Program-made: the position numbers and the translations under genes
In this document: in pieces, positions 56,672 through 64,000 of the stretch
How the letters are laid out: every line of letters begins with the position of its first letter
How positions within the stretch are numbered: position 1 is the first letter of the stretch
NCBI RefSeq assembly: GCF_003663885.1
Contig: NZ_RCCE01000004.1
Location: 186,001-250,000, forward strand
DNA length: 64,000 bases
Direction of reading: 5' to 3'
DNA from: Litoreibacter meonggei
GTDB taxonomy: Bacteria > Pseudomonadota > Alphaproteobacteria > Rhodobacterales > Rhodobacteraceae
The notes under the pieces: model-generated
Told to the model about the DNA's origin: nothing
Databases searched by the model: none
The model's input: only the letters and a program-made list of their open reading frames with translations

Positions 56672-57250
56672 TTAGCGGGCTTCAAACCACATATCTATTC
56701 GAGCTTTCAGGTGGCCCCACAGCGCAGGGGCACCGCGTCGTACCTTAACCCCGACACGGGTTTCTAGCTGTTCAGCCGTGACATTGTATTCAGGCCATGT
56801 TCCGCCACCGGTTTCCAGATTGGCGACAACAGGTTGAACACGGTCGATGGATTTGGCGAAAATGGCGTCGTCTGTTTCGGCGGCTTCGAATTCGTCCCAT
56901 AAAGCTCGGAAAGTTCGGCATTGCTCTGCGGGCAGCAGTCCAAAGATGCGATCAGCGGCGGCACGCTCGATTAGCTCCATTTCGGCAGGGTCGTGAGTGC
57001 CGTGGATGGGGTTGTCGCCGGCGTCGATCTCGACCAGATCATGAAGCAGCAGCATTTTGATCACCCGGTCGATATTCACCGGGCGCTCTGCGTGTTCTGC
57101 CAAAACCATCGCGTAGAGAGCGATATGCCAACTATGTTCGCCCGAATTTTCCCGCCGTGATCCATCGCAAAGCGTGGTGCCCCGCAGAACGGATTTTAGT
57201 TTGTCGGCTTCGGATAGGAAGGCAAACTGCCGAGATAACTTGTCAGTCAT
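56672..57250 (-). CDS. HD domain phosphohydrolase (YfbR-like 5'-deoxynucleotidase)
   Basis: 192-residue HD protein. HSWHIALYAMVLAEH supplies the first His, LLLHDLVEIDAGDN the HD pair, all in the first half, and the fold matches YfbR-type 5'-deoxynucleotidases, which remove phosphate from dNMPs. The substrate is predicted by family only. Two genes upstream on the same strand end close by, so it may be the third gene of an operon with the hydrolase at 57528-58184. Confidence 0.85.
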   Translation of the reverse strand: MTDKLSRQFAFLSEADKLKSVLRGTTLCDGSRRENSGEHSWHIALYAMVLAEHAERPVNIDRVIKMLLLHDLVEIDAGDNPIHGTHDPAEMELIERAAADRIFGLLPAEQCRTFRALWDEFEAAETDDAIFAKSIDRVQPVVANLETGGGTWPEYNVTAEQLETRVGVKVRRGAPALWGHLKARIDMWFEAR

Positions 57251-57279
57251 AAGATCGCCATACCACCAAGTCGCTCTAC

Positions 57280-57528
57280 CTAGCCGATATCACCGCTGCT
57301 AGGCAGCTTCTCGCCTTGTTTGCCCGCCAGCTTATCCTTGAGGAATTTTACGGCCCGAGCTTCGGCCTTGCGGACGCGCACCGCGGTCAGGAATGCCTCT
57401 TGGGTCGTTTGCGAGGACGCGCCGATCAAGGTTGCGACATGCGGGATGACGCTTTCATCATCAAGCTCGTTCTCGACCGCAATCGCCTTCTTAGCAAGGC
57501 CGTCAGCGATATCTTCGGTAATGCCCAT
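57280..57528 (-). CDS. 82-residue acidic-basic small protein, unknown
   Basis: 82 residues starting MGITEDIADGLAKKAIAVENELDDESVIPHVA, probably helical, with a Lys-rich end. Its ATG shares one base with the stop of the hydrolase gene (TAATG), which argues for expression. Similar proteins occur in roseobacters next to this hydrolase as far as I recall; no domain or function. Confidence 0.65.
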   Translation of the reverse strand: MGITEDIADGLAKKAIAVENELDDESVIPHVATLIGASSQTTQEAFLTAVRVRKAEARAVKFLKDKLAGKQGEKLPSSGDIG

Positions 57529-58184
57529 TAGCGTGTGTTTTCGGTCAAGCGGCGTTGCACATAGGTTTCGACTGATCCGGTGAGCGTATCCATGTGATCG
57601 TTCTCGAAGAAGTGGCCTGCGCCTTCTACTTCCTGATGCGTGACCGTGATACCCTTTTGCTCGTGCAGCTTGTTCACCAGGTTGACGGTGTCTGGTGGCG
57701 GTGCGACGCGGTCGCCAAGGCCGTTGATGACCAGACCCGACGACGGGCAGGGAGCAAGGAACGAGAAATCGTACATGTTGGCGGGCGGTGAGACCGAGAT
57801 AAATCCGGTGATTTCTGGGCGGCGCATCAGAAGTTGCATCCCGATCCAAGCACCAAAGCTGAACCCTGCGACCCAGCAGTGCTTGGCGTTCTGGTTCATC
57901 GATTGCAGGTAATCAAGTGCGGAGGCCGCATCGGACAACTCACCAATGCCTTGATCGTATTCGCCTTGGCTCCGGCCAACGCCACGGAAGTTAAACCGCA
58001 GCACGTTAAAGCCCATGTTATGGAACGTGTAGTGCAGGTTGTAGACCACGCGGTTATTCATCGTGCCGCCAAACTGCGGATGCGGGTGCAGGATGATCGC
58101 GATGGGCGCGTCGCGCTTGCCTTTGTGGGGGTGGTAGCGGCCTTCGAGACGGCCTTCCGGTCCGGGGAAAATCACTTCGGGCAT
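57528..58184 (-). CDS. Alpha/beta hydrolase
   Basis: 218-residue esterase-like hydrolase. LHPHPQFGGTMNNRVV is the oxyanion region, AGFSFGAWIGMQLL the nucleophile elbow (FSFGAW, catalytic Ser), and EGAGHFFENDH the His. NFRGVGRSQGEYDQGIGE is the conserved loop of the CinaD-like/YcjY-type hydrolases. Substrate unknown. First of three minus-strand genes; divergent from iscR. Confidence 0.87.
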   Translation of the reverse strand: MPEVIFPGPEGRLEGRYHPHKGKRDAPIAIILHPHPQFGGTMNNRVVYNLHYTFHNMGFNVLRFNFRGVGRSQGEYDQGIGELSDAASALDYLQSMNQNAKHCWVAGFSFGAWIGMQLLMRRPEITGFISVSPPANMYDFSFLAPCPSSGLVINGLGDRVAPPPDTVNLVNKLHEQKGITVTHQEVEGAGHFFENDHMDTLTGSVETYVQRRLTENTR

Positions 58185-58227
58185 ATGCGTCTTTCCTTGC
58201 GTCAGATTAAGAGCTGCCTCATATAGT

Positions 58228-58242
58228 TGACGAGATTGCTCA
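58228..58242 (+). promoter_or_regulatory. Iron-Rhodo box TGA-N9-TCA
   Basis: Exact match to the 'Iron-Rhodo' palindrome form TGA-N9-TCA, recognised by IscR in Rhodobacterales, 115 bases upstream of the iscR start. Confidence 0.6.
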
Positions 58243-58247
58243 GGTAA

Positions 58248-58264
58248 TCTAGAATAATTCTAAG
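58248..58264 (+). promoter_or_regulatory. Irr-type box TCTAGAA-N3-TTCTAAG
   Basis: 12 of 14 bases match the iron control element TTTAGAA-N3-TTCTAAA bound by Irr in alphaproteobacteria; the core TAGAA-N3-TTCTA is perfect. It lies just after the Iron-Rhodo box. Confidence 0.6.
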
Positions 58265-58356
58265 TTGCCAGGCGAAGATGCCGGACAGATCAAGTTGAGT
58301 TAAGGTCTGCGCCTGCCATCGTCAACGATATTCGCCTATTTTTGAGGGATTACACC

Positions 58357-58818
58357 ATGAAACTGAGCACTAAGGGCCGCTATGCCATGGTCGCACTTGC
58401 GGACCTTGCCCAAAGCGCAGACGGCGGGCTGGTGTCATTGGGTGAAATCTCTCGACGGCAAGACGTGTCATTGCCCTATTTAGAGCAGCTCTTTGTGAAA
58501 CTGCGCCGTGCCGGGCTGGTTGAATCTGTGCGCGGTCCTGGTGGTGGCTACCGTTTGGCGAAGTCACCCTATGCGATCCGCGTGTCCGAAGTTCTGGAGG
58601 CCGTCGACGAGACGGTGAGCGCTATGCATACGGGCGCGGGGGCTTCTGGTGCATCGTCTGGTTCCAAAGCGCAAAGCATGACCAACCGATTGTGGGAAAG
58701 CCTGTCGGCGCATGTCTACGTTTTTCTGCATCAGACGCGCCTGTCAGATGTAATCGAAAACGACCTCACACCCTGTCCGGCGGTGCCAACGCTGTTCACC
58801 GTGGTGGACGAGGCCTGA
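58357..58818 (+). CDS. iscR: Rrf2-family regulator IscR
   Basis: 153-residue winged-helix regulator. KLSTKGRYAMVALADLAQ opens the DNA-binding domain and QLFVKLRRAGLVESVRGPGGGYRLAK is its wing. The three cysteines that hold the [2Fe-2S] cluster in E. coli IscR (positions 92-104) are absent: the region is AMHTGAGASGASSGSKAQ, and the only Cys is C140 in LTPCPAVP. Rhodobacter IscR is reported to bind its cluster with a different ligand set, so this is probably the same type. It heads the suf operon. ATG chosen at the standard MKLSTKGRYAM. Confidence 0.93.
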   Translation: MKLSTKGRYAMVALADLAQSADGGLVSLGEISRRQDVSLPYLEQLFVKLRRAGLVESVRGPGGGYRLAKSPYAIRVSEVLEAVDETVSAMHTGAGASGASSGSKAQSMTNRLWESLSAHVYVFLHQTRLSDVIENDLTPCPAVPTLFTVVDEA

Positions 58819-58820
58819 AC

Positions 58821-59864
58821 ATGTCGCGCGTCTATCTTGATTACAATGCGACCATGCCGTTGAGGCAGGCTGCCCGCGACGCGATGATCGCCGCGATGGA
58901 TGTCGTCGGCAATCCGTCGTCGGTGCATGGCGAAGGTCGCGCGGCCAAAGCCGTTGTAGAGCGCGCGCGCGCGCAAGTTTCGGATGCGTTCGGTGCCTCT
59001 GGCGCCGATATCGTGTTTACATCCTCCGCGACGGAGGCCGCAGCGTTGGCGTGTGCCGGGCGCGATCTTCAAAGCGCCGCGATAGAACACGACGCGGTCG
59101 GCGCGTGGACGTCTTGCGACTTGCCTGTGGACGCAAACGGCAGCGTGTCGATCACAGATCCGGCCAATAGCGTGCTGCAATTGGCGAATTCCGAGACCGG
59201 GGTTATGCAAGAGATTCCTGTCGGTTTGGCGCTGTCCGACATGACGCAAGCATTTGGTAAGGTGCCGGTCGCGTTTTCGTGGTCAGGCGCACAAATGGCG
59301 TTGATCTCGGCACATAAGCTTGGCGGACCAAAAGGCGTGGGTGCTTTGGTGCTTCGTCAGGGGCTGGATGTTAAGGCGCGGATTAAGGGCGGTGGCCAAG
59401 AAATGGGTCGCCGGTCTGGCACCGAGAACGTCATCGGGATCGCCGGATTTGGGGCCGCAGCCGAGGCGGCCGCACAAGATTTGGCCAATGGCGTGTGGGA
59501 TCGGGTTGCGGAACTTAGAAATATTCTAGAAAAGGCCATTGAGGTCTCCGCAAAGAATACTATTTTTGTCGGGAATGAGTCGAACAGGTTGCCAAACACC
59601 TCTTGCTTCGCAACGCCGGGCTGGAAGGGCGAGACACAAGTGATGGCCATGGACCTTGCCGGATTCGCTGTTTCAGCCGGATCGGCGTGTTCCAGCGGCA
59701 AGGTGAAGGCCAGCCGGACAGTGGCGGCCATGGGATACGACGGACCGGTCGCGACGAGCACATTGCGCGTCTCACTTGGTCCCGACACGACGGAAGAACA
59801 CATCCTTCGCTTCGCAGATGCGTGGCTGAAGGCAGAACGTAAATTTCACGCCAAGGCGGCGTAG
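58821..59864 (+). CDS. Cysteine desulfurase (IscS/NifS type)
   Basis: 347-residue pyridoxal phosphate enzyme supplying sulfur for Fe-S clusters. The PLP Lys is in [13 protein letters not shown] near residue 165, and the persulfide Cys in [14 protein letters not shown] near 295. N-terminal LDYNATMP is the family's start. The body is shorter and more divergent than E. coli IscS. Two codons after the iscR stop. Its coding sequence contains an Irr-type palindrome at 59516-59528. Confidence 0.92.
   Translation: MSRVYLDYNATMPLRQAARDAMIAAMDVVGNPSSVHGEGRAAKAVVERARAQVSDAFGASGADIVFTSSATEAAALACAGRDLQSAAIEHDAVGAWTSCDLPVDANGSVSITDPANSVLQLANSETGVMQEIPVGLALSDMTQAFGKVPVAFSWSGAQMALISAHKLGGPKGVGALVLRQGLDVKARIKGGGQEMGRRSGTENVIGIAGFGAAAEAAAQDLANGVWDRVAELRNILEKAIEVSAKNTIFVGNESNRLPNTSCFATPGWKGETQVMAMDLAGFAVSAGSACSSGKVKASRTVAAMGYDGPVATSTLRVSLGPDTTEEHILRFADAWLKAERKFHAKAA
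59514..59530 (+). promoter_or_regulatory. Intragenic Irr-type box CTTAGAA-N3-TTCTAGA
   Basis: Perfect core TAGAA-ATA-TTCTA at 59516-59528 within the cysteine desulfurase gene, 12 of 14 bases of the Irr element. Could be chance or an internal operator 360 bases before sufB. Confidence 0.4.
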
Positions 59865-59883
59865 AAGAGCAGGGAGACAGCAC

Positions 59884-61410
<1,527 letters not shown>

Positions 61411-61523
61411 ACCTCACTACTTTAGACTGTCGTTAAGGATGCTTAAAATCTCCAGCTTCTTGCCATATTCCGGCCCTGATGCCTCTTTACTTCTATCCGT
61501 GATTACGGATGGAGGGGCTTCTC

Positions 61524-62105
61524 ATGAGTATGGCAGACGCGAGCTTTCAAGAACGCTTGGCGCGGATCAACGCCGGTCAGGGCTATGTAGCCGAGGGGTT
61601 GTTGGGCAATGGCGAGTTGGACACCATTCGCAAGCGCCAGGAGACCGGCAAAGGCCCGAAGCCTGTGGCGACCATGGGTATTCAGGAAAAGAAGAAGTTC
61701 CCGCTGAAAAAGGTCATCGTGGCCTTCGTTCTGGGCGTGGTCTCGTTCTTTGGCGGCAGCCTCAGTGCGTTTCACGCGACCCAAGGCGTGGCGACCGAGT
61801 TCGACAACTTCCGTCTGCTGGTAGAGGCGCTCGGGCCGGTGGGTATGTCTGCCGTTCTGGCGTTTTTCCTGCTCTACGTGTCAGGCTTGCGCTCGGTCAT
61901 TCTCGTTGGTGTGATCATGGCGGGCTTCTTCGCAGTACACTTCGCGGAGCCGCATATGGCGCGCGCGGCGCCCGAGTTGTGGACGCAAATGTATTCAGCG
62001 GAATACGCCGACGCGTTGAAATTCCAAGCCTTCGCACAAACAACCCAGTGGGGCTTCGCTCCTCCACCGGAACTTGTGCCGCAGCCGGAACCTGCACCCG
62101 AATAA
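61524..62105 (+). CDS. Membrane protein of unknown function within the suf operon
   Basis: 193-residue protein. The first 60 residues are soluble (AEGLLGNGELDTIRKRQETGK), then three predicted helices (about 65-87, 100-122, 125-143), and a Pro-rich end (PPPELVPQPEPAPE). GGAGGGG lies just before the ATG; an ATG 15 bases earlier is within that ribosome site and less likely. It separates sufB from sufC, an insertion not in the canonical operon. No family known. Confidence 0.75.
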   Translation: MSMADASFQERLARINAGQGYVAEGLLGNGELDTIRKRQETGKGPKPVATMGIQEKKKFPLKKVIVAFVLGVVSFFGGSLSAFHATQGVATEFDNFRLLVEALGPVGMSAVLAFFLLYVSGLRSVILVGVIMAGFFAVHFAEPHMARAAPELWTQMYSAEYADALKFQAFAQTTQWGFAPPPELVPQPEPAPE

Positions 62106-62184
62106 ACAATAAATCGAATGCACTTACACGCACCTCGCATGGGTTTCCCATGCGGGGTTGCTCCTGTTGAAAGAGAGAAAAATC

Positions 62185-62940
62185 ATGTTGGAAATCAAAA
62201 ACCTGCACGTCGAACTTGAAGAAGAGGATAAGCAAATCCTCAAGGGCGTGGATCTGACGGTCGACGCGGGCCAAGTGCACGCGATAATGGGTCCGAACGG
62301 GTCTGGCAAGTCGACGCTTTCTTACGTGCTGTCCGGCAAGGATGGCTACGAGGTCACCGATGGTTCGGCAACGCTTGATGGTGTCGACATTCTTGATATG
62401 GATCCGGAAGAACGCGCCGCCGCCGGGCTGTTTCTGGCATTCCAGTATCCCGTTGAAATTCCGGGTGTCGGCAACATGACCTTCCTGCGCACAGCAGTGA
62501 ATTCACAACGCAAAGCGCGCGGTGAAGACGAGATGTCAGCTGGCGACTTCCTCAAATTCATTCGCGAGAAGGCAAAGAGCCTTAAAATCGACGCCGATAT
62601 GCTGAAACGCCCTGTCAATGTCGGCTTCTCCGGCGGTGAGAAAAAGCGCAACGAGATTCTGCAGATGGCAATGCTCGAGCCGAAGATGTGCATCTTGGAC
62701 GAAACCGATTCCGGGCTTGATGTGGACGCGATGAAACTGGTCGCAGAGGGCGTTAACGCGCTGCGCTCAGAGGGCCGCTCTTTCCTTGTAATCACGCACT
62801 ACCAACGTCTGTTGGATCACATCAAACCAGATGTGGTGCACATCATGGCCGATGGCAAAATTATCAAATCCGGTGGGCCTGAATTGGCTTTGGAAGTTGA
62901 AAACAACGGCTATGCTGATCTGCTGGCCGAGGTGGCCTGA
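62185..62940 (+). CDS. sufC: Fe-S assembly ATPase SufC
   Basis: 251-residue ABC-type ATPase. Walker A IMGPNGSGKSTLSYVLSG near residue 35, signature VGFSGGEKKRNEI near 148, and Walker B MCILDETDSGLDVDA near 170 are complete. Pairs with SufB and SufD to drive cluster assembly. Start preceded by GAGAGAAAAA. sufD follows after one base. Confidence 0.98.
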   Translation: MLEIKNLHVELEEEDKQILKGVDLTVDAGQVHAIMGPNGSGKSTLSYVLSGKDGYEVTDGSATLDGVDILDMDPEERAAAGLFLAFQYPVEIPGVGNMTFLRTAVNSQRKARGEDEMSAGDFLKFIREKAKSLKIDADMLKRPVNVGFSGGEKKRNEILQMAMLEPKMCILDETDSGLDVDAMKLVAEGVNALRSEGRSFLVITHYQRLLDHIKPDVVHIMADGKIIKSGGPELALEVENNGYADLLAEVA

Positions 62941-62941
62941 T

Positions 62942-64000
62942 ATGAGCGCCGCTGAAAAACTGACTGTTGCACCTCGCGCTTTGCCCGACGGGCAGGGCGC
63001 TTGGGCGCAGACCGCACGCGAAGCTGCCGCAGCGCGCTTGAGCGAAATGGGTATGCCGGTGCGTCGTGACGAGTATTGGAAATATACAAACCCCACGAGC
63101 TTGACCGCTGAGGCTGCTCCTGAAGCAGAAGTTCTGGCGAGTGACGAGGCGCCGGTCTTTGGCGATGCCGACGCGTTGAGGATTGTGTTTGTTGACGGTG
63201 TTTTCGACGCTGACGCATCTGATGCCCTGACCCACGAAGGACTTGAGATAGCACGGCTGTCGGACGCGGCGCAGATGGATATCCACTGGGCCAAAGATGT
63301 TTACGGTGTGCTGGAGACCAACGGCCAAGATCCCGTGGCGCGTCCGCTTGCTGCGGCCAATACTGCATTTGCGACTGACGGCGTGCTAATCCGTGCGTTC
63401 GGCAAGGTCAGCAAACCTGTGCATATGGTTTATCTGCATAAATCAAATACTTCCGATGCGATCCTTCACCATGTGGTGAAGGTCGAAGAAGGCGCGGACG
63501 TCACCATTCTTGAGAATGGCCCAGCAGCGGCGCGGTTCAACAAATGCCTGGAAGTAGACATCGCTGACAACGCGTCATTCCATCATGTGCGCGCGCAAGG
63601 TCGCGACCACGAGCGCCGTGCAGCGACCCATGTTTTCGCGCGTCTTGGCACCGAGAGCACGTTCAAGAGTTTTACCTTAACGGTGAACGGTGTTCTGACC
63701 CGCAACGAATGCGTTATCGAGTTGACGGGCGACGACGCCAAAGCTCATGTGGCGGGTGCTGCTGTGGGCGATGGCGATTTTCACCATGACGACACCGTGT
63801 TCATCACTCATGATGCCGTGAATTGCGAAAGCCGTCAGGTATTTAAGAAAGTGCTTCGCAACGGTGCCATGGGTGTGTTCCAGGGCAAGATCCTTGTGAA
63901 AGCCGGTGCGCAAAAAACCGACGGGTATCAGATTAGCCAAGCGTTGCTGCTGGATGGAGACAGCCAGTTCCTTGCCAAGCCAGAGTTGGAAATCTACGCC
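62942..64000 (+). CDS. sufD: Fe-S cluster assembly protein SufD (3' end missing)
   Basis: First 353 residues of SufD, open to the window end. The N-terminus MSAAEKLTVAPRALP is followed by the YWKYTNPTSL motif, and the beta-helix core includes NASFHHVRAQGRDHERRAATHVFARLG and THDAVNCESRQVFKKVLRNGAMGVFQGKILV, which is shared by SufB and SufD. SufD completes the SufBC2D scaffold. Starts one base after the sufC stop. Confidence 0.96.
   Translation, partial: MSAAEKLTVAPRALPDGQGAWAQTAREAAAARLSEMGMPVRRDEYWKYTNPTSLTAEAAPEAEVLASDEAPVFGDADALRIVFVDGVFDADASDALTHEGLEIARLSDAAQMDIHWAKDVYGVLETNGQDPVARPLAAANTAFATDGVLIRAFGKVSKPVHMVYLHKSNTSDAILHHVVKVEEGADVTILENGPAAARFNKCLEVDIADNASFHHVRAQGRDHERRAATHVFARLGTESTFKSFTLTVNGVLTRNECVIELTGDDAKAHVAGAAVGDGDFHHDDTVFITHDAVNCESRQVFKKVLRNGAMGVFQGKILVKAGAQKTDGYQISQALLLDGDSQFLAKPELEIYA

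Overview
The window is a chromosomal segment of an alphaproteobacterium, most likely a marine Rhodobacteraceae (Roseobacter group) member. The evidence is a CtrA response regulator with a SciP-type inhibitor gene beside it, two TRAP transporters, DUF6477 and DUF6456 proteins, an IscR without the usual cysteine cluster in front of a suf operon, a metA of the acetyl-specific type, and a giant RTX/Hint protein. It is densely packed and mostly housekeeping. Genes often overlap by a few bases, and several convergent pairs even share stop-codon bases.

Layout. 1-4.6 kb: two cyclophilins, a DUF3179 protein, an ECHDC3-like crotonase, a thioesterase, then rplM-rpsI with a strong terminator. 4.6-12.7 kb: a zinc-finger protein, ppk2 with a TetR regulator, metA with a lipoprotein hydrolase, a P-loop ATPase, two DMT exporters and a FadL-type porin. 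12.7-17.4 kb: a TRAP operon divergent from an FGGY kinase, with a palindromic operator candidate between them. 17.4-26.1 kb: guaA, an MttB-like methyltransferase, DUF6477/DUF6456 genes, lipA, a cytochrome pair, a LysR regulator. 26.1-34.2 kb: hpt, a COQ10-like protein, mnmA, sciP-ctrA, ligA, recG, and a 40-residue membrane protein behind a LexA-type direct repeat. 34.3-45.7 kb: Fe-S scaffold, hisI, gluQRS, a methyltransferase, trmFO, gyrA, dsbB, a YqaA-like protein, a zinc peptidase, a second TRAP permease pair and a periplasmic peroxidase.

45.8-53.9 kb is the accessory-looking part. tRNA-Leu(CAA) is followed by about 0.9 kb of AT-richer DNA without a convincing gene, a 47-codon ORF, and a 2212-residue protein. 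That protein has two related RTX modules flanking nine cadherin-like (tandem-95) repeats and ends in a Hint domain. In mid-gene there is an uninterrupted run of 17 C. Gain or loss of one C would stop translation within a few codons in either other frame, which looks like a contingency locus.

53.9-64 kb: membrane protein, NTP transferase, SMR exporter, icd, an HD phosphohydrolase, an esterase-like hydrolase, then iscR, cysteine desulfurase, sufB, a membrane protein, sufC and sufD (cut by the window end). Upstream of iscR there is a TGA-N9-TCA Iron-Rhodo box and, 8 bp further on, an Irr-type TAGAA-N3-TTCTA palindrome. A second Irr-type palindrome lies inside the cysteine desulfurase gene.

All calls rest on reading the sequence and on recall of protein families; no database search was run.
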